Below are positions 51,022-61,289 of a DNA stretch of 64,000 bases, in pieces (positions within the stretch are counted from its first letter, which is position 1; the number at the start of each line of letters is the position of its first letter). A program made the translations under genes and the position numbers. The stretch is from CALMEC01 sp963706315 (lineage in GTDB: Bacteria > Actinomycetota > Thermoleophilia > Miltoncostaeales > Miltoncostaeaceae). The stretch is from positions 275,767 through 339,766 of the forward strand of contig CAVPMA010000005.1 of the NCBI GenBank assembly GCA_963706315.1, read 5' to 3'. Below the pieces are notes generated by a model. It worked only from the letters and a program-made list of their open reading frames with translations, did no database searches and was not told the DNA's origin.

Positions 51022-53622
51022 TCATGCCTTCGCCTGGAGCCAGGTCTCCCCCACGCCGACGTCGACGACGAGCGGCGGATCGAGGTCGTAGGCGCCCACC
51101 ATCGCGTCGCGGACGATCGCCGAGACTCTCGGCACCTCGTCGAGCGGAGTCTCCACGAGGAGCTCGTCGTGGATCTGCAGCACGAGCTTCGCCTGGAGGC
51201 CCTCGTCCCGCAATGCGCGGTGGGCGCGGACCATGGCGACCTTGATGATGTCGGCGGCCGACCCTTGGATGACGGTGTTGACGGCGAGGCGCTCGCCGAG
51301 GTTGCGCTGCTGGACCGTGCGGCCGAGGAGCTCCGGAATGGGCCGGCGGCGACCCAGCAGCGTGGTGACGTAGCCGTCCTGCGCGGCGGCGGCGATCGTC
51401 GAGTCGATGAAGCTCTGCACGCGGGGGTACCTGGCGAGATAGGTGTCGATGTAGGCCTGCGCCTCCTCGCGGTCGATGCCGAGCTGGTCGGACAGGCCGA
51501 ACGCGCTGATGCCGTAGACGATGCCGAAGTTCACGGCCTTCGCGCGGTCGCGGGTGGTGCGGTCGACGTCCGCCGGGTCCATGCCGAATACCTCGGCGGC
51601 GGTCGCGCGGTGCACGTCCTCGCCGGCGCGGAACGCCGCGGCCAGGGTCGGCTCCCCGGAGCAGTAGGCAAGGATCCGCAGCTCGACCTGGCTGTAGTCG
51701 AAGCTCGCCAGCCGCCAGCCGTCACGGGCGATGAACGCTCCCCGGATCTCCCTCCCGAGCGGGGTGCGGATCGGGATGTTCTGCAGGTTGGGGTTGACGG
51801 ACGACAGCCGCCCGGTCTCCGCGACGGTCTGGTTGAACGTCGTATGCAGGCGCCCCTGCTCGTCGACCAGGTCCGGCAGGGCCGCGAGGTAGGTGCTGTC
51901 GAGCTTGGTGAGCTCGCGGTACTCGCCGATAAGGGCGATGATCGGGTGCTTGCCCTCCAGCAGCCGCAGGACCTTGCGGTCGGTCGACCAGCCGGTCTTG
52001 CCCTTGCGGAACGTCGGCAGCCCGAGCCGCTCGAAGAGCACCTCGCCCAGCTGCTTGGGCGAGTCGATCACGAACTCCCCGCCGGCGAGCTCCCAGATGC
52101 GGTCGCGCAGCTCGTCCGCGCGGTCGCGCACGCGGGCCGCGATCTCGCCGAGGCGGTGGGTGTCGAGCGCGATCCCCTCGCGCTCCATGTCGGCGAGCAC
52201 CGACACGAGCGGGAGCTCGACGTCGCGGAACAACGGCTCGAGGCCCTCGCGGTGGAGCGCCTCACGCTGACGTTCGGCGATGGCAAACGTCGCGGCGGCC
52301 GCGCGGACGGACGGCTCGTCGGAGCCGGCGATGCCGATGCCCGCCTCGGCCGCGAGCTCGGCCAGGGCGTAGCTCCGCCGTCGCGGCTCGAGCAGGTAGG
52401 CCGCGACCATGGTGTCATGCGACGGCGTGAGGGCGACCGCGAGGTCGCGAGGCAGCCCCTTGAAGTCGTGCGCGACGATCGACGCGCCGGCGAGCGCGGG
52501 CGCCGGCGAGCCGGATTCGAGCTCGCCCGTGAGCACGACCGGCGACTCGATGCAGACCGCCCACCGGTCGTCGACGACGGCGAGCGCGACCGGGGCGGTA
52601 ACGCCGAGAAGCCGCATCGAGAGCTCCTCGGGCCCGCACGGCAGCACCTCGACCGCGAGCTCGGTCTCGACGGGCGCCGCCACCGAGGGCGCGGACGTGA
52701 GCTCGTCGAGACGGCGGGCGAGGCTTCCGAACTCAAAGCGGCGGAAGAGCTCCTCGAGCGCCTCGCGACGTTGCGGGCCGAGGTCGAGCGGAGGCACGTC
52801 GTCGAGCTCGATCTCGATCGGCGCGGCGGTCTCGATGACCGACAGGTCCCGCGACCTGCGGGCATCCTCGGCGGCCGCGATGAGGTTCTCCTTGCGCTTG
52901 GGCGACTGATCGCCGGCGTGGGCGAGCACGCCCTCGAGGTCGCCGTACTTCTGGATGAGCTGCGCGGCGGTCTTCTCGCCGATCCCCGGCACGCCCTTCA
53001 GATTGTCGGAGTTGTCCCCCACCAGACCGCGGAAGTCGATCATCGACACCGGCTCGATGCCGTATCGCTCCACGACCTTCTCCGGCGTGTAGCGCGTGGT
53101 GTCGGTCACGCCGCGGCCGGTGGCGAGCACGCTGATCCGGTCGGTGACGAGCTGGAAGGTGTCGCGATCGCTGGTGAGGATGGTGACCCGCTCCCCCGCT
53201 TCCTCTCCGCGGCGCGCGAGGGTGCCGATCACGTCGTCGGCCTCGTAACCGGGCAGCTCGGTGTTGACGAATCCGAATGCCTCCATGAGCGGCCGGAAGT
53301 GCGGGGCCTGCTCCCTGAACAGATCGGGGGTCGCGGCGCGCCCGGCCTTGTACTCGGGGTACTGCTCGTGGCGGAAGGTCTTCCCGGGGGCGTCCCAGGC
53401 GACGACGACTCGGGCGGGCCGTTCTTCCGTGACGACCTTCATCATCATCGCGGCGAGCCCGTACAGGGCGTTGGTTGGGAAGCCGTCGCCGGTGGAGATG
53501 GTGTCGGGTAGCGCGAAGAACGCCCGGTACGCCAGGCTGTTGCCGTCGACGAGCATGAGCTCGCCGCCGGTGGTCGGCGGAGGGGTGGTCTCGGCGGGCG
53601 CCGTCGCTGGGGCATCGGGCAC
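51022..53622 (-). CDS. polA: DNA polymerase I
   Basis: An 866-residue family A polymerase. Residues 20-300 are the 5-prime nuclease (LMLVDGNSLAYRAFFAL, GYEADDVIGTLA, FRGLVGDNSDNLKGVPGIGEKTA). The middle 3-prime exonuclease domain is present in outline, but the DTE acidic motif is not evident (ALAVVDDRWAV in its place), so proofreading is probably lost, as in several actinobacterial and Thermus enzymes. The polymerase motifs are complete: A (ASFDYSQVELRILAY), B (RDRAKAVNFGIVYG) and C (LVLQIHDELLVE). GTG 53620-53622 is 6 nt behind TATCCT (leaderless). Confidence 0.95.
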   Translation of the reverse strand: MPDAPATAPAETTPPPTTGGELMLVDGNSLAYRAFFALPDTISTGDGFPTNALYGLAAMMMKVVTEERPARVVVAWDAPGKTFRHEQYPEYKAGRAATPDLFREQAPHFRPLMEAFGFVNTELPGYEADDVIGTLARRGEEAGERVTILTSDRDTFQLVTDRISVLATGRGVTDTTRYTPEKVVERYGIEPVSMIDFRGLVGDNSDNLKGVPGIGEKTAAQLIQKYGDLEGVLAHAGDQSPKRKENLIAAAEDARRSRDLSVIETAAPIEIELDDVPPLDLGPQRREALEELFRRFEFGSLARRLDELTSAPSVAAPVETELAVEVLPCGPEELSMRLLGVTAPVALAVVDDRWAVCIESPVVLTGELESGSPAPALAGASIVAHDFKGLPRDLAVALTPSHDTMVAAYLLEPRRRSYALAELAAEAGIGIAGSDEPSVRAAAATFAIAERQREALHREGLEPLFRDVELPLVSVLADMEREGIALDTHRLGEIAARVRDRADELRDRIWELAGGEFVIDSPKQLGEVLFERLGLPTFRKGKTGWSTDRKVLRLLEGKHPIIALIGEYRELTKLDSTYLAALPDLVDEQGRLHTTFNQTVAETGRLSSVNPNLQNIPIRTPLGREIRGAFIARDGWRLASFDYSQVELRILAYCSGEPTLAAAFRAGEDVHRATAAEVFGMDPADVDRTTRDRAKAVNFGIVYGISAFGLSDQLGIDREEAQAYIDTYLARYPRVQSFIDSTIAAAAQDGYVTTLLGRRRPIPELLGRTVQQRNLGERLAVNTVIQGSAADIIKVAMVRAHRALRDEGLQAKLVLQIHDELLVETPLDEVPRVSAIVRDAMVGAYDLDPPLVVDVGVGETWLQAKA

Positions 53623-53724
53623 GCGCCGAGGATACCCGCGCTCCGAGGGGCCGTCGCGGCGTGTCCCTGACCTGGGTGCTCAGGCTATGCTCCGGACCGT
53701 CCATTTCTCCAGCGAGGAGCAGCC

Positions 53725-55158
<1,434 letters not shown>

Positions 55159-55224
55159 GTCCCCCCTCTGGGGCCGCGTGCGCTGCGCGGCCCCGCACCC
55201 CCCGGCGGTAGACTCGGTCGCCGC

Positions 55225-55307
55225 GGGGGTGTGGCGGAACGGTAGACGCGACGGTCTCAAACACCGTTGAGGGCAACCTCGTGTGGGTTCGACTCCCACC
55301 GCCCCTA
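55225..55307 (+). tRNA. tRNA-Leu (anticodon CAA)
   Basis: An 83-base tRNA with D-arm GCG-GAACGGTAGA-CGC, anticodon stem ACGGT-CTCAAAC-ACCGT (anticodon CAA, reads UUG), a long variable arm typical for leucine tRNAs, T-arm GTGGG-TTCGACT-CCCAC and discriminator A. The acceptor has one G-T wobble at its first pair. CCA is not encoded. A -10 box TAGACT lies at 55209-55214. Its 3-prime end is the likely attachment site of the element that follows. Confidence 0.9.
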
Positions 55308-55397
55308 CTGCCGGGGTTTCCCTGCAAACGGGACGGTTTTGGGCCATGGTTCGGCCGGGTCTGTCCTCCGCTCAAGACCGCTCTAGACCGCCCGAAG

Positions 55398-55427
55398 TGG
55401 GACCGCACTGTCCCAAGATTGTCCCAA
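55398..55427. repeat. Repeats near the left attachment site, possible integrase arm sites
   Basis: TGTCCCAA occurs at 55409-55416 and 55420-55427, 11 bases (about one helical turn) apart, and its inverse TGGGAC at 55398-55403. They lie about 100 bases inside the element from the tRNA end. The core TGTCCC is the complement of the GGGACA core in the repeat cluster near 62.6 kb. Confidence 0.5.
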
Positions 55428-55494
55428 CAGGACTCGCGAGTCGTCCCGCGTCTCTGACTCGCCCCTCTGAGGCTCGTATGCTCATCGCTCTCAG

Positions 55495-56364
55495 ATGAGT
55501 AGCCCGGACGAACAGGCAATGCGCCGCCGCCGCTATGCCCAGTGCACCGCCGCCTTGATCCGTAGACCTGGTCCCGGGCGCGCAAGCGTCTTCGCGCAGG
55601 CGCTGAACAACGGACTCGCGTCCATCGTCGCGTTCGAGTGCCCGGGGAAACTCCCCGCAAATGCACGGAAGACCCCTTCAGCGCGCAAGCTTCTCGGCAC
55701 AATTGTGGGCATCGGGCAGGAGCAGGCTGACGGAGCCGTGCTGGTTCCCATAGCCGCCGGGTTCGATCCAGCGTCCGAGGAGCACCTCGATCGAGTGCTC
55801 GGACCGCCGAAAGGCACTTCAGCTGGGGTCGTCCGCGTCAATGTGCCTCGGCTAAGAGCGGCGATTGACGCCACGGACGCTGCTCGACACGCCCGCGCCG
55901 CCTCTGCCGACACCCCCGACGGCGACGCTATCGAGGCACTCGTGGCACTCGACCAGCACCCAGCGTTACGCGTCTTGGATGACGAACTGCAGGACCAACA
56001 CGAAGACGAGGCGATGCTGGCGGACCAGGCCGAGAAGGAGCGTGCAGCCGACTACTGGGCTTCCTTACCAGACGAGGAGCGAACCCGCCGGCGAAGCTTG
56101 GGATTGGCCCAGGGCGCGAGGGCGAGCGCAACCAAAATCGCAGAGCCTGTCGAACCGAGCGATTGCCCCGTCTGTAGATCGACGGAGTTGACAGTGGAAC
56201 GGGTTAGCGACGCCTTCGGCTTGGGCTTCGGACCCGGCGTCTGTCTTGCATGCGGCTACCGCCGTAGCGAAGAAGTTGCCGAGTGGCTTGCCATTGACCT
56301 TGTGCTTGGCCGCGACGACGAGGACCACGACCCGTGGCTGGTTGCGGTCAGCCCAGACGCCTAG
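55495..56364 (+). CDS. Hypothetical protein with C-terminal zinc ribbon
   Basis: A 289-residue protein, first gene inside the element. The C-terminus carries a likely zinc ribbon: CPVCRS (about residues 224-229) and CLACGY (about 252-257). The middle is acidic and helical (LDDELQDQHEDEAMLADQAEKE). The N-terminal part (ALNNGLASIVAFECPGKLP) has no match I recognise. TATGCT lies 12 bases before the ATG, so it probably has its own promoter. It is adjacent to a nuclease-like gene, which suggests a cargo or defence role but does not prove it. Confidence 0.6.
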   Translation: MSSPDEQAMRRRRYAQCTAALIRRPGPGRASVFAQALNNGLASIVAFECPGKLPANARKTPSARKLLGTIVGIGQEQADGAVLVPIAAGFDPASEEHLDRVLGPPKGTSAGVVRVNVPRLRAAIDATDAARHARAASADTPDGDAIEALVALDQHPALRVLDDELQDQHEDEAMLADQAEKERAADYWASLPDEERTRRRSLGLAQGARASATKIAEPVEPSDCPVCRSTELTVERVSDAFGLGFGPGVCLACGYRRSEEVAEWLAIDLVLGRDDEDHDPWLVAVSPDA

Positions 56365-56414
56365 CTTTGCAGATCGGAGTCTCCGTCGGGGGTCTCAATT
56401 AGCCTCTCGTGCTG

Positions 56415-57433
56415 ATGGCGACGAACCGGCGTTACTTCATGAACCTCTTCACAGAGGAGACATGGCGCGAAAGCCGTCTGAATGCCCGCTTTCAGTTCAC
56501 CGGGCACACCGCAAAGCTCAGGAACCGCGAGGTAATTGGGCCGGGCGATATCTTTCTCTGCTCGTCACTCGCGTCTCCGCGTGCGTCGCGGCAATGGAGG
56601 TTGTCGGCGATGTCTACGAGATCGAGCACGAAGACCCCCCGACATGGCGACGTGGTCTCTATCCCGTCCGATATCCGACCCGCCTGCTTCGCCGCGTTCC
56701 ACTGACGAACGCGGTTAGCTTGGCCGAGATTCGTAACCATTCAGCAGATCCCTCACTCTGGGGCTGGATCTACCGCAACTCAGGCAGCGAAATCCCGACA
56801 GCGGACGCTCAATGGATCATGGAGCAGCTCAACTTGCGACCCGCGCTTGCCGCGGATGCCGACGAGCCAGCTATCGAGGAAGAAACTGGCGACGAGCGGG
56901 AGCGACCCCACCTACGCTTGCAAGCGAAGCTCCTGAAGCTCGGCCGGGCGATGGGTCTTGACACCTACGTCGCCCGCAATGACCGTGGCTCAACTTACGA
57001 AGGGCAGCGTCTGGGTGACCTCGCCTCGGTTGAGACACTGCCGGTGGGACTGCCAGAGTCTGTCCGACGCAGAGTCGAACTCGTTGACGTGATCTGGCTC
57101 CGGCGAAACGAGTACGTCGCGATGTTCGAGGTCGAGGCGACAACCGACATCTTCAAGGGCCTTCTCCGAATGGCAGACCTCATCACGCTGCTTCCGAACC
57201 TCATCATCCCGCTCTTTATCGTCGCTCCCGAAGAGCGCCGAGGGGCGGTCTTCGAGCAGATCACCCGCCCGGTCTTCACAAGCGGCCTACAACGACCGCT
57301 CGACAAGGCTTGCCGCTTCATCGCCTTCGAGTCGTTCGAGGCGGACCTCGACATCCATGGCGACCGCGCTGGTCTCTTCGATCCCCACCGCTATCTGGAG
57401 ATGGTCTCCGAGGGGCCCCCGGACGCCGCTTGA
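56415..57433 (+). pseudogene. EVE-like domain plus PD-(D/E)XK nuclease-like protein, split by a frameshift
   Basis: The 1019-nt region would encode about 339 residues if one base were restored near 56562-56563 (GDIFLC in one frame, VTRVSACVAAMEVVGD in the next). The N-terminal half (RYFMNLFTEETWRES, FTGHTAKLR, GDIFLC, VAAMEVVGDVYEI, YPVRYPTRLL) follows the EVE/PUA-like pattern that can bind modified bases in DNA or RNA. The C-terminal half (LKLGRAMGLDTYVARND, VDVIWLRRNEYVAMFEVEATTD, RMADLITLLPNLIIPLFIVAP) has the D...E-x-E arrangement of restriction-type nucleases. A modification-dependent nuclease cargo is a reasonable guess. Sequencing error or true inactivation cannot be told apart. Confidence 0.65.
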
Positions 57434-57537
57434 TCCCAGGAGGGATGACTTTGTCGCCGAGCGCGAATCAGACCAGGACCTAATGGTCTTGAGGGATGAG
57501 GCAGAAGACGCAGAAGCGCAACCGGAGCCGGTTCGCG

Positions 57538-57587
57538 TTGCTTCGCTGGGGATGTCACGCTAGGCTCTTGTGCCGAACAAGCGTTCG
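57538..57587 (+). promoter_or_regulatory. Promoter with SOS/LexA-like box ahead of the capsid module
   Basis: TTGCTT (57538-57543), 17 bases, TAGGCT (57561-57566), then the inverted repeat CGAAC-AAGC-GTTCG (57574-57587) covering the expected start. The arrangement copies that before the VOC gene at 4185, where the box follows the -10 in the same way. It suggests that capsid expression is repressed by host LexA and released by DNA damage. The stretch 57588-57793 contains no gene I can support. Confidence 0.6.
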
Positions 57588-57793
57588 ATGAACTGACTCA
57601 TGGACGCATCGAAGGACCCGAGCCAATGGCCGGGGGGAGGAGCTTGGGCAACCGGGGCGGCCGCCTACGGGCCACGGCCAATCCCTGGGAGATCACCGGA
57701 GGCTCGGGAGCACCCCACGGTCGGCCCAAGGACGGGAGCTTCCGCGGAGTCGCACATGAAGGTTTCTGCGATTCCATCGAGGGAGGACATCCC

Positions 57794-59002
57794 ATGTCCA
57801 GCGACATCAGTCGCGCAACCCGCATCCGTGAGGAGAAGTACGCCATCACGGAGGAGATGCGCGCCATCATCAACACCGCCGACAGCGCTCGGCGCGACCT
57901 GACCCCCGACGAACTGACCCGCGTCCAGCAACTCGAAGCCCGCGACCACGGGCTCGACGCCGAGCTTCGCAGCGCCGAGCAGCGCATCGGATTGCCGCCG
58001 AAGCTCCGCGCCGGGGACGAGGCGTCCCTGACCGGCGGGGGCGAGGTCCGTGGCTACCTCACGGCCACGACTCCCCCGCTGTTCGGCAGGGAGGTCCGCG
58101 ACCTCCTCCGCAGCCCGAACACCAGCGGCGGCTACACGGTGCCGAGCGGGGTGTCCTCGACGGTCTGGGACAACCTGCGTTCGGAGTCCGTGGTGCTTGA
58201 GTCCGGGCTCCCGGTGATCGTCACCGACAAGGCCCAGCAGATGGTCCCCGCCGTCACAGGGGACGCTCAGGTGTCGTGGACGGGGGAAGCCCAGGCCATC
58301 ACCGAAACCGACATCGAGTTCGGCGGGGCGCTGGCGATCCCACGGAAGCTCGCCGCCTACCTGGAGGTCAGCCGGGAGCTGGTCGATGACGCCGCCCCCG
58401 ACATCCTCGCCCTTGTCGAGGCGAACCTCGCGAAGTCGATCGCCTTGGAGATCGACAGGGTGGTGCTGGAGGGCATCGGCGCGAACGAGGAGCCGACTGG
58501 CCTCGTCGCCACCGACGGCGTTGGCGCTGACGTTCTTGGCACGACCGACGGCGCGGCGATCACCGTGCAGGACGTGAAGGACGCCCTCGACGCCGTCCTC
58601 GTCGCTGACGGGCGGCCAAGCTCCATCTTCATGCACCACAAGACCTTCGCCGACCTCTCCGACATCAAGACGGGCGTGTCCGGCGACAACCGTTACCTGC
58701 TGCAGAACCAGTTGGAGTCCCCCACGTCGGGGTTCGCGCCGTCCCTGTTCGGCGTCCCCGCCTACACCACCAGCGTCATCGACGCCGCCAGGACCGTCGG
58801 CAGCACGCAGGACGCGACGAACCTCTACATCGCTGACAACCGCCATTGGGCATTGGTGCGCCGCTCCGAGCTCCTGGTCGAGGTCAGCCGGGACTTCAAG
58901 TTCCAGTCGGACATGGTGGCGATCAAGGCCACCACGCGGCTCGACCTCGCGGTGATGCAACCTCGGGCCATGTACGTCCTGTCCGGCATCAACCTCGCCT
59001 AG
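57794..59002 (+). CDS. HK97-family phage major capsid protein
   Basis: A 402-residue capsid protein. A short N-terminal coiled coil (EKYAITEEMRAIINTADSARR ... LEARDHGLDAELRSAEQRIG, the delta domain, shorter than in HK97) precedes the HK97 fold, with typical segments GGYTVPSGVSSTVWDNLRSESV, WTGEAQAITETDIEFGGAL, KLAAYLEVSRELVDDAAPDI and IDRVVLEGIGANEEPTGLV, ending QPRAMYVLSGINLA. GGAGGACATCCC precedes ATG 57794. There is no prohead protease gene nearby. It may form a small capsid for the element, with or without a helper. Confidence 0.93.
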   Translation: MSSDISRATRIREEKYAITEEMRAIINTADSARRDLTPDELTRVQQLEARDHGLDAELRSAEQRIGLPPKLRAGDEASLTGGGEVRGYLTATTPPLFGREVRDLLRSPNTSGGYTVPSGVSSTVWDNLRSESVVLESGLPVIVTDKAQQMVPAVTGDAQVSWTGEAQAITETDIEFGGALAIPRKLAAYLEVSRELVDDAAPDILALVEANLAKSIALEIDRVVLEGIGANEEPTGLVATDGVGADVLGTTDGAAITVQDVKDALDAVLVADGRPSSIFMHHKTFADLSDIKTGVSGDNRYLLQNQLESPTSGFAPSLFGVPAYTTSVIDAARTVGSTQDATNLYIADNRHWALVRRSELLVEVSRDFKFQSDMVAIKATTRLDLAVMQPRAMYVLSGINLA

Positions 59003-59017
59003 AAAGGGGGAACGATC

Positions 59018-59446
59018 ATGCCGATGTTCGATCACAAGAATCAATGCGAGTCGCATCCCACGATCTTCTCCGGCACCGCCGGCATCGCCGCCCTCACCGG
59101 CACCGCCGTCGATCTGGCGAAGGCTGTCGGAGCGATGGTCCTGTTCACGTTCGGGTCCGCGATCGGCACCGCCGCCGTGGCCCCCTACATCCACGAGTCA
59201 TCCGACAACGTCTCATGGGGGACTGCCGACTTCCAAGGTGGGGGCCTTGTCGGCACCACCACCTTCACCGGCTCCGGCGGCTCACGGCTCCTCGGGTACA
59301 CCGGCAGCAAGCGCTACATCCGTGGCTACCTCGCCTCCGGCGGGGCGCTGCAGGCGGGCACAGCTGTCGGGGGGACAACGGGCATGAGGGTGGACGCCAC
59401 CGTCATCACGTTCCTGGGCGGGCACCTGCCCGTCACGGGGACGTAG
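59018..59446 (+). CDS. Probable phage head or decoration protein
   Basis: A 142-residue glycine- and threonine-rich beta-protein located 15 bases after the capsid gene, with an AAGGGGG ribosome site. Segments such as LTGTAVDLAKAVGAMVLFTFGSAIGTAAVAPYIHESSDN and GSRLLGYTGSKRYIRGYL resemble small structural proteins that follow capsid genes in actinophages. A capsid decoration or head-completion role is inferred from position and composition. Confidence 0.6.
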   Translation: MPMFDHKNQCESHPTIFSGTAGIAALTGTAVDLAKAVGAMVLFTFGSAIGTAAVAPYIHESSDNVSWGTADFQGGGLVGTTTFTGSGGSRLLGYTGSKRYIRGYLASGGALQAGTAVGGTTGMRVDATVITFLGGHLPVTGT

Positions 59447-60129
59447 CTCCATGATGCCGCGCTGCCCGGCCGCTGGCGTAGGGTCCTTTCGATTGCGCTG
59501 GCCCCACGCCGCACCACCCTCGCCGCGGGACGGGGGTGCGACGGCAGCATCCCGCGCTCTCCTACCCAAGCAACCGAAGGACCGCGATGTCAGCCGCCTT
59601 GACCTGGGGACAGTGACCGCCGGGCCGGGCTGGGTGGTGTGGTTCGGGAACCGGCTGCCCTGCCCAGCGGGGCCTACTGCCCCGCCTGAAAGAACCCTCC
59701 TCGTCGGAGGTTCTTCACGAAGTGGGAGGGCGGTGCCAGCCCCCGGAGCCAATGCCCATATGCCCGACGGTCGAGCGCAGCATCTCCGAGGAGCGAGGTG
59801 GCGTCAATGAGGGGAGCCCACCGATACCGGGCCCACCGTCCGAGTTTGGTCAGGGGAGCCGAGTCAAGGTCGGATGACGGAGCATCGGGCCAGCGAGGTC
59901 TTGGACCCTGTGGGCCGGGCGTCAGCCAGGTTGATCGCCCTCTCCTGCCTGACGCCCGTCGGTCTGGCTGCCGTCCGCCGCGACGGCGGCCGGTAGAGAT
60001 GACGGTATCGGCGCGCAGCGCAACCGGCGTTGCAGAACGCCGTTGCCCCTTTCTTTTGGTTGCGGCCCTTACCCTCGTGCCTCGCCGGTTCCTGACGGAA
60101 ACCCCTCGAGTCCGGCAATGTGACGTGCC
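59447..60129. other. Non-coding or degraded region with hairpins
   Basis: No open frame here has a convincing start or protein. Two hairpins lie in tandem: GCGGGG/CCCCGC near 59667-59685 and AAGAACCCTCC (59690-59700) with GGAGGTTCTT (59706-59715), separated by TCGTC, with one bulged base. The second is a likely terminator for the capsid transcript. One GGGACAG copy (59607-59613) is present. The rest could be a decayed gene. Confidence 0.5.
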
Positions 60130-60552
60130 GTGAAGGGCCGTCCGTCGAAGCTCACGCACGAGCTGCGGGAGCGCATCGTCGCCCTCGTCGCGTCCGGGGT
60201 CCCGCTGGACACGGCGGGGCGCTCGTGCGGGCTCGGGAAGGATGTCCCGTCGGAGTGGTTGCGGCGGGGGGAGGGTCGCGACGACCGGCCAGGGCGTGAG
60301 CCGTTCGTGGGGTTCACCGCGGCGGTCCGCCAGGCGGAGGGGCAGGCGGAGGCGGAGGCGGTCGCGCAGCTCCTTCGGGGTGATTGGAAGGGGGCTGCGT
60401 GGTTCCTGGAACGTCGGTTCCCGGAACGGTGGAGCATGAGCCCCGGGAAGGGCGGCCGCCCAGTCGGGTCCGGGTCTGCGCCGGATCGGCGGCCGGGGGA
60501 GCCGCCGCGGCTGACGGTCGTGAGGCGCACGGATGCGGACCCGGCGGAGTGA
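60130..60552 (+). CDS. HTH protein resembling phage small terminase subunits
   Basis: A 140-residue protein. Residues 3-50 are a helix-turn-helix of the Hin/resolvase-like kind (KGRPSKLTHELRERIVALVASGVPLDTAGRSCGLGKDVPSEWLRRGEG), followed by a helical segment FTAAVRQAEGQAEAEAVAQLLRGDWKGAAWFLERRFPERW that occurs in small phage DNA-packaging or HTH proteins, and a basic disordered tail. The start is GTG 60130. If it is a terminase small subunit it could select the element DNA for packaging by a helper, but this is a family guess. Confidence 0.55.
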   Translation: MKGRPSKLTHELRERIVALVASGVPLDTAGRSCGLGKDVPSEWLRRGEGRDDRPGREPFVGFTAAVRQAEGQAEAEAVAQLLRGDWKGAAWFLERRFPERWSMSPGKGGRPVGSGSAPDRRPGEPPRLTVVRRTDADPAE

Positions 60553-60580
60553 CGTCCGGACCGGCCATTAGAGTTTCTAG

Positions 60581-61222
60581 ATGCTGGACGTACTGGGTCG
60601 CTATGTCGCGGCACACGCTCCTCCCGAGGTGTGCGAGGCGGTCCATACTGCCCTCGCCGGGGAAGGCTTCGATGTCGAGGAGCGCGACGGCTGCGTGACG
60701 TGGCGCTCGGACTTGGTCACGGTCTGGCGCGACGCCGACGGCCGCCTCTCGTGGTTGCTGCCCGGCCGCCCGCCGGGCAGTGTGACGCTCGTGAAGGACC
60801 TTGATCCGGCATGCACGGCAGAGCTGGGGCTCGACGAGTGGGGCGAGGATGCTCCCGAGCCTGACCCGGACAAGCCGATGGAGTCCGACGGCATCGAGGG
60901 TGTCGAGGTCGAGAGGCGAGAGGTCGCCCCGTTGCTGCGTCAGGGCGTCCGGGTATTGGGCCAGTTCGGCCGGTGGTACAGGTTCGACGGGCTCGCGCCG
61001 TACCGTGGCCAGGTTCGCCCCGCTCAGCTACCGGCCGCAGCTCCGGCCCTGCCGCGGCGGACTCCGGAACGGCGTTCCGCGGCGGCATCGGCACGCCGGG
61101 CGGGGCGACGCGTGGGTGCGACGCGGGCCGGTCCCTCGGACGACGGGGATTCAGACCATCCCGACGACGATGATGTAGCGCCGCCCCGTCGCCGTCGGTT
61201 GTGGTGGCGGTGGCGGCGTTGA
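60581..61222 (+). CDS. Hypothetical protein (213 aa)
   Basis: Start ATG 60581, exactly 6 nt behind TAGAGT (60569-60574), so leaderless. The N-terminal half (MLDVLGRYVAAHAPPEVCEA, FDVEERDGCVTWRSDLVTVWRDADGRLSWLLPG) looks folded; the C-terminal third is basic and low in complexity (VGATRAGPSDDGDSDHPDDDD, RRRRLWWRWRR). No family recognised. It opens the early-looking module that continues to rep, xis and int. Confidence 0.6.
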   Translation: MLDVLGRYVAAHAPPEVCEAVHTALAGEGFDVEERDGCVTWRSDLVTVWRDADGRLSWLLPGRPPGSVTLVKDLDPACTAELGLDEWGEDAPEPDPDKPMESDGIEGVEVERREVAPLLRQGVRVLGQFGRWYRFDGLAPYRGQVRPAQLPAAAPALPRRTPERRSAAASARRAGRRVGATRAGPSDDGDSDHPDDDDVAPPRRRRLWWRWRR

Positions 61223-61289
61223 AGGACCGGCTGCAGGACGCGGCCCCGCGGTTCGTCCCCGCCTTCCCGCTGGCGCTCGGGGGGCGGGC

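Noticed and set aside
57357..57563. Short plus frame before the capsid promoter
   Set aside because: It overlaps the end of the nuclease-like gene and lacks a start signal of its own.
59451..59810. Plus-strand frame of 119 codons, considered as a transposase (TnpB) end
   Set aside because: No zinc-finger or catalytic motif could be seen, and two hairpins lie inside it; left as a bare region.
59674..60159. Minus-strand frame of 161 codons in the element
   Set aside because: Arg-rich, no known motif, antisense to the general direction of the element, and the start lies inside the HTH gene.
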